A DNA stretch of 64,000 nucleotides, taken from the NCBI GenBank assembly GCA_022835495.1, contig BQOK01000001.1, forward strand, positions 3,100,001 to 3,164,000. The letters are read 5' to 3'. Positions within the stretch are counted from its first letter, which is position 1. Every line of letters begins with the position of its first letter. Source of the stretch: Oscillospiraceae bacterium (lineage in GTDB: Bacteria > Bacillota > Clostridia > Oscillospirales > Ruminococcaceae). Under the pieces are notes generated by a model, which saw nothing but the letters and a program-made list of their open reading frames with translations, was not told where the DNA came from and did no database searches. Below are positions 24,825 through 33,888 of the stretch, piece after piece. Position numbers and translations under genes: made by a program.

Positions 24825-26117
24825 TCAGCCTTCCGGCTGGCCGCCCTCGGTCTGGGTGTCAAGCTGGCCCATATACTGCACGTTCGGGTCGGTCGAGGCG
24901 CCCACGGTGGTCAGGGTCGGCACATCCAGGCTCTCCACCGGGCCGCCGTAGGTGCGGAAATAATCGTTCAGCAGGGTGGTGGTCTTGCCCACGTCGCACA
25001 CCAGGATCGAGTACTGGTCATTGTACTTCTGGGCAGCGCCGAAGGTGGGCACCTTACACAGCATAATGTCCGCGCTGTCCACCTTCAAAAAGCTCACGCC
25101 GATGCTGATCAGCTCGTCGATGGGGATATCGGTGGTCACGTAGTTTAAGGCCACAGGCGCAAGCTTTGCCAAATCCCACACGGTGGCGGTGCGGATGCGC
25201 TTGAACAGGCCCTGGTAGAAATAGCGCTGCATGTCCAGCCGGGCAATATCGCCCTGGGCATAGCTCTTGCGGTTGCGCACAAAGAACTCGGCGGAAGCGC
25301 CGTCCAGGTTGCGCAGGCCCTGCTCCAGCTTGCTGCCGTTGTACTCGATGGTCTGGGGAATATAGACCTCAATGCCGCCGAACAGGTCCACGATCTCCTT
25401 CAGGCTCTGCATGTCGATGGTCACGTAATAGTCCACAGGCAGCTTGTACTGGTCGTAGATGAGCTGGGTCAGGCTTTCCATGCCGTTGTTTTTCAGAGCC
25501 ACCGCATTGATCTTGCCGGTGCCGCCGGTATTGTAATCGGTCCCCACGTAGACATCGCGGGGGATCTGCAGCATGTTCATCTTTTTGTTCTTCACGTCAA
25601 AGCTCACGTACATGATCATATCGGTCATGCCGTCGTTCGAGGACGCGTCGTTGGAGTAGGCGCGGCCCTCCTCGTAGTCAATGCCGCAGACAAGGATATT
25701 CACCACGTCGCCCTTGAATTCGTTCGGCGTGTTGATCAGCTGGTTGATGGTGGGCGCGCCGCCCTCCGGGCTGATGCTGTTCACCACCCACCTGTACAGG
25801 CCGAACAGGCCCACCGCCACCACCGCGAACAGGCACAAGAGCGACACCAGCACATTGCGCAGGGTGTGGTTCTTTTTTTTGCGGCGGGGCGCCGCGTGGC
25901 TTCCGCCCTGCGCGGGATGCCCGGCGGGGGCCGGGGCGCGGTAGGTTCCCCGGGGCGCCGTGCGCTGGCCCGGGGCGGCGCTTTGGGCCGGGCGCTGGGG
26001 CGCCGCGCCGCTGCGGTTGATCTTGCGCTGGCCGGCAGGGGCCGCGGGCCGCGGGGCGCTGCCGCTGTGATTCGCGGCCGAGGTATTCAGCCTTCTGGGC
26101 TGTTTGGGTTCATTCAT
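24825..26117 (-). CDS. LytR-CpsA-Psr (LCP) family protein
   Basis: 430 aa. A long cytoplasmic N-terminus rich in Pro, Ala and Arg (1-82) precedes one transmembrane helix (about 86-109) and an extracellular LCP domain with NILVCGIDYE, DMIM and IPRDVYVG, the phosphate-binding arginine and aspartates of this family. LCP enzymes move undecaprenyl-linked polymers (teichoic acid, capsule) onto peptidoglycan. It could attach the polymer made by the locus at the left of the window; the distance of 6 kb makes that only a suggestion. Start ATG is 8 nt after GGAGG and 3 nt after the yqeK stop. Confidence 0.92.
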   Translation of the reverse strand: MNEPKQPRRLNTSAANHSGSAPRPAAPAGQRKINRSGAAPQRPAQSAAPGQRTAPRGTYRAPAPAGHPAQGGSHAAPRRKKKNHTLRNVLVSLLCLFAVVAVGLFGLYRWVVNSISPEGGAPTINQLINTPNEFKGDVVNILVCGIDYEEGRAYSNDASSNDGMTDMIMYVSFDVKNKKMNMLQIPRDVYVGTDYNTGGTGKINAVALKNNGMESLTQLIYDQYKLPVDYYVTIDMQSLKEIVDLFGGIEVYIPQTIEYNGSKLEQGLRNLDGASAEFFVRNRKSYAQGDIARLDMQRYFYQGLFKRIRTATVWDLAKLAPVALNYVTTDIPIDELISIGVSFLKVDSADIMLCKVPTFGAAQKYNDQYSILVCDVGKTTTLLNDYFRTYGGPVESLDVPTLTTVGASTDPNVQYMGQLDTQTEGGQPEG

Positions 26118-26120
26118 TGG

Positions 26121-26708
26121 TCAGACCTCCGTATTCTTTTGGGCCTGGGCGCTGCGCTCCAGGTCTTCCAGCGCCTCGCGGGAGAGCGGGTCAATGGTCT
26201 TGCCGCACTCCTCCATCCAGCGTATATTGTATCGCACGGCCTGCAGCACCGCGGCGTCCAGGTTCTCCCCGGCAAGCGCGCGCAATTCGCCCACCTCCGG
26301 GTAATCCCGCTCGGCGCTGATCATGTCGGCCAGATACAGGATCTTGTCCATTTTCGTCATCCCGGCGCGGCCGGTGGTGTGATACCGGATTGCGTCCAGT
26401 ACCTCCGGGTCGTCCACTCCCCACTGCGTCTTTGCCAGAATGGCCGCACAGGGCCCGTGCCACACCGGCGCGGGGCTTTCGGCGGCATTCCCCGCTATTA
26501 TAGCATTCCCGCGCAGGATCTGCAACAGCTCGGCCTTGGGCCGCTCTTTCACCGCATCGTGCAGCAGGGCCGCCAGGGCCGCCTTTTCCGGGTCCGCCCC
26601 ATAGCGTTGGGCCAGCTCCACGGCGGCCTCCTTCACATTGCAGGTGTGGGCGTAGCGCTTTTTCGAAAGCGCGGCGCGCACCATGCGCTCTGCCTCGGAA
26701 TACTCCAT
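26121..26708 (-). CDS. yqeK: YqeK-type HD phosphohydrolase (Ap4A hydrolase)
   Basis: 195 aa. HD-domain metal ligands are visible as H21-type RYAHT, the LLHDAVKE pair, H in AIRYHTTG and the D in LADMIS. Known members split Ap4A symmetrically to two ADP. ATG 26708 is chosen over an ATG at 26723, because AAGGTGA lies 5-6 nt before it and the earlier ATG would overlap nadD. Genes nadD-yqeK adjoin, as in most Firmicutes. Confidence 0.93.
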   Translation of the reverse strand: MEYSEAERMVRAALSKKRYAHTCNVKEAAVELAQRYGADPEKAALAALLHDAVKERPKAELLQILRGNAIIAGNAAESPAPVWHGPCAAILAKTQWGVDDPEVLDAIRYHTTGRAGMTKMDKILYLADMISAERDYPEVGELRALAGENLDAAVLQAVRYNIRWMEECGKTIDPLSREALEDLERSAQAQKNTEV

Positions 26709-26712
26709 CGGT

Positions 26713-27297
26713 TCACCTTCCATATAAGTGATGCCTGCGGGCAGCTTCGGCCGCCAGGGGCGGCAGCGCCCCGTCCGGCAGGCGGCCGGCCCGCACGTCG
26801 CTGGAGGCCAGCTCCACCGCGGGCGCGCGGGTAAAGATCACCCGCCCCCCATAGGGCTCCAGCGCGCGGGCCGCCGCCTGCAGCTCCGGGTCGTCGCCCT
26901 CTGTGCGGCTCTGCACCACCAGTGCGGCGCTTTTTAAGATCGTTTGCCAATCCCGCCACTCGGTAAAGCTGGTCAGCATGTCGCTGCCCATGCACAAAAA
27001 CAGCTCTGCATCCGGGTATTCCCGCCGCAGCATGGCCAGTGTGTCCACCGTGTAGCTCTTGCCCGCCCTTTTTATCTCCCAGTCGCTCACCACAAGGTTC
27101 TCATGCAGCGGCAAAAAGCAGCGGCACATCTCCAGCCGCCACCGGGCCGGCGTTGCGCTGGCCGCCTTGTGTGGCGGCGTGCCGGCGGGCATCACTACCA
27201 CCCGGTCGGGCCGCACCGCGGCGATGGCGTTCTGCAAAAGGTGCACATGGCCGTTGTGGGGCGGGTCGAACGTGCCGCCGAACAGCAGCAGCTTCAT
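26713..27297 (-). CDS. nadD: Nicotinate-nucleotide adenylyltransferase
   Basis: 194 aa. It joins AMP to nicotinate mononucleotide in NAD synthesis. GGTFDPPHNGHVHL at 8-21 is the nucleotidyltransferase signature; the C-terminal ISSTXXR-type motif appears as ASSDVRAGR, with Ala in place of the usual Ile. Length is normal. A 106-nt gap with AT-rich sequence separates it from yhbY upstream. Confidence 0.95.
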   Translation of the reverse strand: MKLLLFGGTFDPPHNGHVHLLQNAIAAVRPDRVVVMPAGTPPHKAASATPARWRLEMCRCFLPLHENLVVSDWEIKRAGKSYTVDTLAMLRREYPDAELFLCMGSDMLTSFTEWRDWQTILKSAALVVQSRTEGDDPELQAAARALEPYGGRVIFTRAPAVELASSDVRAGRLPDGALPPLAAEAARRHHLYGR

Positions 27298-27403
27298 CCT
27301 TTTCCCCCCTCCACGCTAGTGTAAACGACTTTCCCTTTTCAATTATTTCAAAAAGGTTACAATTTTTCAAGCAGCAAACTGCAAATTTTTTGTTTCCGAG
27401 CTG

Positions 27404-27697
27404 TCACAACAGCCCGTCAAAGGCCGAATCCTTGCGCTTTTTCAAAAAAAGCACGAACTTCGAACCGATCACCTGCACCACGTCGGCGCCTGTTTTTTCC
27501 GCCAGCAGGGCGGCTGCCTCCCTGGCGGTGTACATGCTGGTTTCCAGAACTTTCATTTTGATCAGTTCCCGGGCGGCCAGGCAGTCGGCGGTGGATTTTA
27601 TCAGCGCCTCGTCGATCTCGCCCTTGCCCACCTGGAACACGGGGTCCAGGCCGTTGGCGGCCCTGCGCAGCGCGGCGCGCTGTTTGCTTGTAAGCAT
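27404..27697 (-). CDS. yhbY: YhbY-family CRM-domain RNA-binding protein
   Basis: 97 aa single CRM domain starting MLTSKQRAALRRAANGLDPVFQVGKG, the typical YhbY opening, with the GKG and the later KTGADVVQVIG. It binds the large ribosomal subunit during assembly. It follows rdgB by 41 nt with its own Shine-Dalgarno AAAAGGAG. Confidence 0.93.
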   Translation of the reverse strand: MLTSKQRAALRRAANGLDPVFQVGKGEIDEALIKSTADCLAARELIKMKVLETSMYTAREAAALLAEKTGADVVQVIGSKFVLFLKKRKDSAFDGLL

Positions 27698-27738
27698 AAA
27701 CTTGTTTCTCCTTTTTATCCTCTCAAACCCCGCGCTTT

Positions 27739-28497
27739 TCAGCGCAGGCTCCGGGTGAGTTTGTCCCCGTCGAATTTTTCGTCCCGTTCAAAGCCCAGGC
27801 TGTCATCGATCTCCACAATGGTGGCGCCCACGCTCCGCGCCAACACACAGGCTTCGGGCTCCTCCGGCCCGGCCAAAAAATCGGCCAGGCGCTGGTCCAA
27901 AAGGCGCATGGCGGCGCCCCTGTGGCTGATGGAGTCCTTTTCCCACGCTTCCAGCTCGGCATAGGTGCGGCCCTCGGTGTTCGGGCGCGCGCCGCCGCCC
28001 GCAAGGCCCACAAGCCGGGGCACAAACAGCGGGTCGTAACCAAAACCGTTTTCTCCCCGGCGCACAAAGCCCACCCGGCCCGGGCACTCGCCGTGAAAGG
28101 TGATATGCCTGCCGCCGGGCAGGTAAAAGCACACGGCGCTCACAAATTTGGCGTCCCGCCGCTCTGCGGGCACTTTTTCCAGCGCCGCCAGCAGCTTGTC
28201 GTTGTTGGCCTCGTCGTCGCCGTGCACCCCGCAGTAGCGGGCGCTGTAAACGCCCGGCGCGCCGTCCAGCGCCTCCACCGCAAGGCCCGAGTCGTCGGCC
28301 AGGGTGGGCAGGCCGCACGCCTCGCAGATGGCTCTTGCCTTGATCAGGGCGTTTTCGGCAAAGGTCGCGCCGGTTTCCTCCGGCTCCAGGGTAACGCCCA
28401 GCTCCTTCTGGCTTTTGACCGTATGGCCCTGGGCCTCCAAAATGCGCCGGATCTCCTTCAGCTTGCCGGCATTGCCGGTGGCGGCACAGATCAGCAT
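27739..28497 (-). CDS. rdgB: XTP/dITP diphosphatase with a C-terminal extension
   Basis: 252 aa, against about 200 for the family. Residues 1-209 are the Ham1/RdgB domain that removes deaminated purine nucleotides: CAATGNAGKLKEI near 4-16, DDSGLAVEAL near 68-77 and GFGYDPLFVP, followed by SHRGAAM. After LADFLAG about 42 residues remain (from PEEPEACVL on) that are not part of the usual domain. An insertion of about ten residues rich in Gly (VGLAGGGARPN) also lies before the TYAEL segment. The ATG at 28497 follows AAAAGGAG; an upstream start would add a Cys/Arg-rich stretch without support. Confidence 0.93.
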   Translation of the reverse strand: MLICAATGNAGKLKEIRRILEAQGHTVKSQKELGVTLEPEETGATFAENALIKARAICEACGLPTLADDSGLAVEALDGAPGVYSARYCGVHGDDEANNDKLLAALEKVPAERRDAKFVSAVCFYLPGGRHITFHGECPGRVGFVRRGENGFGYDPLFVPRLVGLAGGGARPNTEGRTYAELEAWEKDSISHRGAAMRLLDQRLADFLAGPEEPEACVLARSVGATIVEIDDSLGFERDEKFDGDKLTRSLR

Positions 28498-28534
28498 CGC
28501 GTATCTCCTTTTTGTCTCAAAACATGTCGTCCGG

Positions 28535-29452
28535 TCAGGCCTCGGCAAACAGCGCGTCTGCAAAATCCTCGGCGCTGAACTCCATCAGGTCGTCCATCCC
28601 CTCGCCCACGCCCACAAAGCGCACGGGCAGGCCCAGCTTCTGCTTCACGCTGATCACCGCGCCGCCCTTAGCGGTCCCGTCCAGCTTGGTCAGGATGATC
28701 CCGGTGGCCCCCGCCGCGCTGATGAACTGCGCGGCCTGGCTGATGGCGTTCTGCCCGGTGATGGCGTCCAGCACCAGCAGGGTTTCCACGCTGGCTTCGG
28801 GGCAGGCCTTGGTCACGCTGCGGCTGATCTTGGTCAGCTCGTTCATCAGGTTCTGCTTGTTGTGCAGGCGGCCCGCGGTGTCGCAGATCACAAGATCGTA
28901 TCCCCGCGCCGCGGCGGACTGCACGGCGTCGAACACCACCGCCGCGGGGTCAGCCCCCTCGCTGTGCTTCACAATGGGCACCTCCACCCGCTCCGCCCAG
29001 ATGGAAAGCTGCTCCGCCGCCGCCGCCCGGAAGGTGTCCCCCGCGGCCAGCAGCACCCGTTTGCCCTGCTCTTTATACAGCTTTGCCAGCTTTGCAATGC
29101 TGGTGGTCTTGCCCACGCCGTTCACGCCGATCACCAGGATCACCGCCGGCCGGCCCGCAAGGTCCAATGCCCCCTCCGGTTCCAGCTCGGCGCAGATGAT
29201 CTCCTTCAGCGCGGCGATCGCGTCGTCGGCTGTTTTGATGTGCCGGCGGCGCACCGCCTCCCGCAGGGCCTCCACCAGGCGCGCGGCCTCGTCGGCGCCG
29301 GTGTCGGCCAGGATCAGCTGTTCCTCCAGATCATCGTAAAAAGAATCGTCGATCTCGCCGGCGTTCATCATATCCAGGATCCCGGCAAAAAAGCCCTTGC
29401 GGGTCTTGGCCAGTCCCTCGTCCATCTTCTCTTTGCGGCTGAAAAGTCCCAT
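28535..29452 (-). CDS. ftsY: Signal recognition particle receptor FtsY
   Basis: 305 aa SRP GTPase that takes ribosomes with nascent membrane proteins to the membrane. A short helical N domain is followed by the G domain with GVNGVGKTT at 109-117, DTAGRL near 190-195 and TKLDGTAKGG further on. The long acidic A domain of the E. coli protein is missing, as is usual in Gram-positive bacteria. It lies directly after smc, an order kept in Firmicutes. Confidence 0.97.
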   Translation of the reverse strand: MGLFSRKEKMDEGLAKTRKGFFAGILDMMNAGEIDDSFYDDLEEQLILADTGADEAARLVEALREAVRRRHIKTADDAIAALKEIICAELEPEGALDLAGRPAVILVIGVNGVGKTTSIAKLAKLYKEQGKRVLLAAGDTFRAAAAEQLSIWAERVEVPIVKHSEGADPAAVVFDAVQSAAARGYDLVICDTAGRLHNKQNLMNELTKISRSVTKACPEASVETLLVLDAITGQNAISQAAQFISAAGATGIILTKLDGTAKGGAVISVKQKLGLPVRFVGVGEGMDDLMEFSAEDFADALFAEA

Positions 29453-29503
29453 GGCTTGTTACCTCATGTATCTCAATCTATCTCGGTCGTTTTTCGCGCC
29501 CGC

Positions 29504-32500
29504 TCACGATACCAGCGAAGCGTCCACCTGATCCAAATCAAGGCGCAGCAGCTTGGACACGCCGTCCTGCTGCATGGTCACGCCGTACAATACGTCCGCC
29601 GCTTCCATGGTGCCCCGTCGGTGGGTGATCACAATGAACTGGGTGTCGCCGGTGATGCGGCGCAGGTACTGGGCATAGCGCACCACGTTCACGTCGTCCA
29701 GCGCCGCCTCGATCTCGTCCAGGATGCAGAAGGGCGCCGGGTTCACGGCCAGAATGGCAAAGTAAATGCTGATGGCCACCAGCGCCTGTTCCCCGCCCGA
29801 AAGGGCGGACAGGTTCTTGATCACCTTGCCCGGGGGCGCCACCTGAATGTCGATGCCGCTCTCCAGCACGTTGTCCGGGTCCGAAAGGGAAAGGCTTGCG
29901 GTGCCCCCGCCGAACAGCTCGTGGAAGATCCGGCCAAAATGGCCGTTGATCTGCTTGAAGCTCTCGCCGAAGATGCTCTTCATCTCACCCGACAGCTCAT
30001 TGATCATGCGGGTCAGCTCGGCCTTGCTCTTTTCCACGTCCCGCACCTGGGCGGCCAGGAACCCGTACCGCTCGCTCACCTCTTTGTACTCCTCGATGGA
30101 GCCCACGTTCACGTTTCCAAGGCCCCGGATCTTGCCGCGCACCTCGCCCACCTGGCGGCGCAGCTCGGTCACGCTCTCAAACTCCACACACAGGGGCTGG
30201 GCGTCGCTCATGGTCAGCTGGTATTCCTCCCACAGCTTTGCAATGGTCTGGTCGTACTCCACCTCGGCGTTCGCCTTGCGCTCGGCCAGTCGGGCCATCT
30301 CCTGGCTCATCTTCTCGCGCTGGTCGGTGATGGTGCGCACCTTCTGGGTCTGCTGGCTGATGGACCCCTCCATCTGCATGCGGCGCCCGGTGGCCGCCGC
30401 GATCTCAGCCTCCTTGTCCCGGATACGCTGGGCGCTGCCCTCCTTGCGGGCGCGCACCTCCTCGATCTTTGCCGCGCTCCCGGCGTTCAGCTCCGCAAGC
30501 CTTGCAATGTTCTCTTCCAGCTGGCGGCGGCGCTCGCCCGCCTCACCGTGGCGGCTCTCCAGGCTTTCGATGCCCGCCAGATGCATATCCCGGTCCTTCT
30601 CGGCCGAAAGGCGCTGCATGCGCGCCTCGCCCAACTCGGCCGAAAGGCGGCTGCGGGTCGCCAAAAAGCTGTCGTCGCTGCCGGAAAGCTCGCTCAGTTC
30701 CGCTTCCAGCCGCCCGATCTCGGCGGCCAGGCGCTTTTCCTCGGCCGCCGCGGCAGCCCCCTCGTTCATGTTCTGCTCGATCTGCGCGTACAGGCCCTCC
30801 GCCTCGGCCGCCTGCAGCTGGGCCGCAGCCTGGGCCTGGCTCAGGGCGGTTTCAATGCGGTGCAGCTCCATCTCGGCGCGGATCTTGTCGCCCCCGGCGG
30901 TGATCGCCTCGCTGTTTGTGGCGGTCAGCTGCGCCGAAAGGGTGTCCACCTCCGCCTTCCACCTGTCGGTGTTCTCCTGGGCGGCGGCCTGCTTTTTTGC
31001 CAGGGTTTCAAGCTTTGCGCGCAGCTCCTCCATCTCCTGCTTGCGGCTGAACAGCCCCGCCGAGCGGGAAACGCTGCCGCCGGTGAACGAGCCGCCCGCA
31101 TTGATCACCTGCCCGTCCGCCGTGACCACCCGGTTGCGGTAGTCCAGCGCCCGCGCCACCCGCGAGGCCTCGTTGATGTCGTCCACCACAACGATGCGCC
31201 CCAGCAGATTCGCCACAATGTTGTCGTACTTTTTGTCGTACTTCACAAGGCCCGAGGCCACCCGCGCGCTGCCCGAAAGGCGCGCGGCGTCAAAGTGGGT
31301 GCCCTTCACCGTGTCCAGCGGCAAAAAGGTGGCCCGGCCGGCCTTTTCGTCCCGCAAAAAGGCGATGGCCGCCTTGGCCGCCGTCTCGCCCTCCACCACG
31401 ATGTTCTGCAGCGCAAAGCCCAGCGCGGTTTCAATGGCCATCTCGTACCCGGGCTCCACGGTCAGGATGCTGCTCACCGGGCCGATGATGCCCCGCAGCC
31501 GCCGGTTCTGCGCCGCGCGCATCACGGTCTTCACGCTCTGCTGGTACCCGTCCATGTTGCGTTCCAGGTCTCCCAGCACCTGCAGGCGCTGCTGGGCCGC
31601 TTCCAGCTGCCGGCTGGCCTGCTGCTCGGCGGCGTCTGCCTCGTCCAGCTGCTTTTTGCGGCTGGCCAGCTTCATTTCCAGGCCGTTCTTAATGTTTTCC
31701 AGCCGTGTCACATTTTCTTCCACCCCGGTCAGGTAGGTGCGGGTATCCGCCTGCTCCGCCGCAAGGCCCGCAAGGGTTCCGCCGCTCTTTTCCTGCTCGG
31801 CTTTCACCGCGGTCAGCCGCTCGGCCGCAGTGTCGGCGGCGCTCTTGCAGCCGGCCGCTTTCACCTTGGCGGCGGTCTGCCGCTCGGTCAGGCCGGCCAG
31901 CGCGCCGGTCACCGCCCCCCGGCGCTCGCCGGTGGCCTCGCTCTCCGCCTGGATCTTCTGCAAAAGCCCGTCCAACTCCGCCAGCCGGGCGTCCAGCCGG
32001 GCGATCTCCCTTTCCAGCCCGGCAATGGCCTCCTTGTGCTGGGCGATCTCCTGGTGCAGCTCTCTGCGCCCCAGGCTCGCCTGCTCGATCTGGCCGCTCA
32101 GGTCCGCCGCGGTCGCCTCGTTGTGGGCAATGTCGTTCTGCAGCACCGCGATCTGGCTGTCGGCGCCCGCCATCTCTTCCGTGATGGCGCGGATCTCGGC
32201 ATTGCAGCGCTCCACCTCCACGGTCAGGCGCTGCATCTGGGCGCGGATGTCCTCGGTCTCTGCGTCGATGCCCTCGATCTCCGCGGTCAGCCCATCGTAA
32301 TCCGCCTGGGCGGTCTCATAGCGGCGCTGCTGCTCGCGCACCGTGTCCTTGGCGCGGCGCACGCCGTCCACCCAAAGGGTCACCTCCAGCTCCTTGCGCC
32401 GGGCCGAAAGCTCCAAAAACTGCTCTGCCTTTTTGCTCTCCTTTTCCAGCGGCCCCACCCGGGCCTCCAGCTCGTCCAGGATGTCCCGCAGCCGGGCCAG

Positions 32501-33064
32501 GTTGTCCTCGGCCGAGGCCAGGCGCCGTTCCGCCTCATTTTTGCGGTAGCGGTACTTGGCAATGCCGCTGGCCTCCTCGAAAATTTCCCGGCGCTCATTG
32601 CTCTTTGCGCCCACGATCTCCGCAATGCGGCCCTGCCCGATGATCGAGTAACCGTCCCGCCCGAGGCCCGTGTCCAAAAACAGCTCGTAGATGTCCTTCA
32701 GGCGCACGTTCTGGCCGTTCACGGAATACTCGCTCTCGCCCGAGCGGTAGTATTTGCGGCCGATCACCACCTCGTCCGCGTCCACGTCGATGCGCCGGTC
32801 CGAGTTGTCCACCGTCAGGTTCACCGCGGCAAAGCCCATGGCGCCCCGCTGCTGGGTCCCGCCGAAGATCACGTCCTCCATCTTGCCCGCGCCCCGCAGC
32901 TGCTTCGAGCTGGTCTCGCCCAGCACCCAGCGGATGGCGTCGGAAATATTGCTCTTGCCCGAACCGTTGGGCCCCACCACCGCGGTGATGCCCTGGCCGA
33001 TCCTCACCTTGGTGCGGTCCGGGAAGCTCTTAAAGCCCTGTATTTCCAGTTCCTTTAATACCAT
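29504..33064 (-). CDS. smc: Chromosome segregation protein SMC
   Basis: 1186 aa, full length. Walker A GPNGSGKSN is at 31-39, the ABC signature LSGGEQ at 1088-1093 and Walker B with LDEIEAAL at about 1115-1122. Between them are two long coiled coils split by a hinge at about 510-680 (GIIGPVSSILTVEPGYE and the later GGSFTGGS). SMC forms the condensin-like ring with ScpA and ScpB, which are not in the window. It is 92 nt downstream of rnc. Confidence 0.98.
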   Translation of the reverse strand: MVLKELEIQGFKSFPDRTKVRIGQGITAVVGPNGSGKSNISDAIRWVLGETSSKQLRGAGKMEDVIFGGTQQRGAMGFAAVNLTVDNSDRRIDVDADEVVIGRKYYRSGESEYSVNGQNVRLKDIYELFLDTGLGRDGYSIIGQGRIAEIVGAKSNERREIFEEASGIAKYRYRKNEAERRLASAEDNLARLRDILDELEARVGPLEKESKKAEQFLELSARRKELEVTLWVDGVRRAKDTVREQQRRYETAQADYDGLTAEIEGIDAETEDIRAQMQRLTVEVERCNAEIRAITEEMAGADSQIAVLQNDIAHNEATAADLSGQIEQASLGRRELHQEIAQHKEAIAGLEREIARLDARLAELDGLLQKIQAESEATGERRGAVTGALAGLTERQTAAKVKAAGCKSAADTAAERLTAVKAEQEKSGGTLAGLAAEQADTRTYLTGVEENVTRLENIKNGLEMKLASRKKQLDEADAAEQQASRQLEAAQQRLQVLGDLERNMDGYQQSVKTVMRAAQNRRLRGIIGPVSSILTVEPGYEMAIETALGFALQNIVVEGETAAKAAIAFLRDEKAGRATFLPLDTVKGTHFDAARLSGSARVASGLVKYDKKYDNIVANLLGRIVVVDDINEASRVARALDYRNRVVTADGQVINAGGSFTGGSVSRSAGLFSRKQEMEELRAKLETLAKKQAAAQENTDRWKAEVDTLSAQLTATNSEAITAGGDKIRAEMELHRIETALSQAQAAAQLQAAEAEGLYAQIEQNMNEGAAAAAEEKRLAAEIGRLEAELSELSGSDDSFLATRSRLSAELGEARMQRLSAEKDRDMHLAGIESLESRHGEAGERRRQLEENIARLAELNAGSAAKIEEVRARKEGSAQRIRDKEAEIAAATGRRMQMEGSISQQTQKVRTITDQREKMSQEMARLAERKANAEVEYDQTIAKLWEEYQLTMSDAQPLCVEFESVTELRRQVGEVRGKIRGLGNVNVGSIEEYKEVSERYGFLAAQVRDVEKSKAELTRMINELSGEMKSIFGESFKQINGHFGRIFHELFGGGTASLSLSDPDNVLESGIDIQVAPPGKVIKNLSALSGGEQALVAISIYFAILAVNPAPFCILDEIEAALDDVNVVRYAQYLRRITGDTQFIVITHRRGTMEAADVLYGVTMQQDGVSKLLRLDLDQVDASLVS

Positions 33065-33156
33065 TGCCTAACTCCCATCAAACTTCTCCCTGTGGCGTGT
33101 GCGCAGGCGGCATGCCGCCGGGGCCTCCGGTGCCATGCCGCCCGGGCGCCCGCCCC

Positions 33157-33822
33157 TCACTCCACCAGGCCCATCAGGCGCAGCGCTTCCTTGGCGGCGG
33201 CCTGCTCGGCGGCCTTTTTGCTGTGGCCCTCGCCCCGGCCCATCAGGTTCGAGTTTAGGTACACGGCCATTTTGAAGTGCTTGTCGTGGTCCGGCCCTTC
33301 CTCGCCCTCCACCTCGTAGCGCAGGCGCTCCTCGGGGTTCTGCTGAATGACCTCCTGCAGCTGTGTTTTGTAGTCCGCCTCGGCGGTCTTGCCCTCGGTG
33401 ATAAAGGGCAGAATGAACGCCCGCGCCGTTTCTATGCCGCCGTCCAGGTACAAGGCGGCGATCAGCGCCTCAAACGCGTCCGACACAACGCTCGGCCGCG
33501 TGCGCCCGCCGCCCCGCTCCTCTCCCCGGCCCAGGCGCAGAAAGCGCCCCAGGTCGATCTCCTTGGCAAACTCGAACAGGGCGCTCTCGCACACCAGGCT
33601 GGCCCGCGCGCGGGTCAATTCGCCCTCCGGGCGGTCCTTCCACTGGTGGAACAGATGATCCGCCACCACAATGGAAAGCACGCTGTCGCCCAAAAACTCC
33701 AGCCGCTCGTTGTGGTGGATGGGCGTTTTCGACTCGTTGGCATAGCTGGTGTGGGTGAGGGCCGTTTCCAATAGCTTCGGGTCCTTAAAGGTATACCCGA
33801 TCACGGTCTCAAGCTGATGCAT
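33157..33822 (-). CDS. rnc: Ribonuclease III
   Basis: 221 aa. It cuts double-stranded RNA, including rRNA precursors. The signature NERLEFLGDSVL is at 38-49, with the second catalytic block SDAFEALIAALYLD near 113-126, and a dsRNA-binding domain at about 150-221 that ends KKAAEQAAAKEAL. ATG 33822 is preceded by GGGAGG at 7 nt. It stands between plsX and smc. Confidence 0.97.
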   Translation of the reverse strand: MHQLETVIGYTFKDPKLLETALTHTSYANESKTPIHHNERLEFLGDSVLSIVVADHLFHQWKDRPEGELTRARASLVCESALFEFAKEIDLGRFLRLGRGEERGGGRTRPSVVSDAFEALIAALYLDGGIETARAFILPFITEGKTAEADYKTQLQEVIQQNPEERLRYEVEGEEGPDHDKHFKMAVYLNSNLMGRGEGHSKKAAEQAAAKEALRLMGLVE

Positions 33823-33888
33823 GGGCTGCCTCCCGTAAAAGCCGCTCCCGCCGCGCCCCACAGCATGCGGGGCGCGGCGGCGCGGGTC

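Noticed and set aside
28304-33058. Very long open frame (about 1580 codons) on the + strand opposite smc and ftsY
   Set aside because: It mirrors the GC-rich codon pattern of the real - strand genes, has no recognisable domain and is of a repetitive His/Gly/Leu composition. Similar mirror frames lie opposite addA (41819-45925) and leuS (21987-25148).
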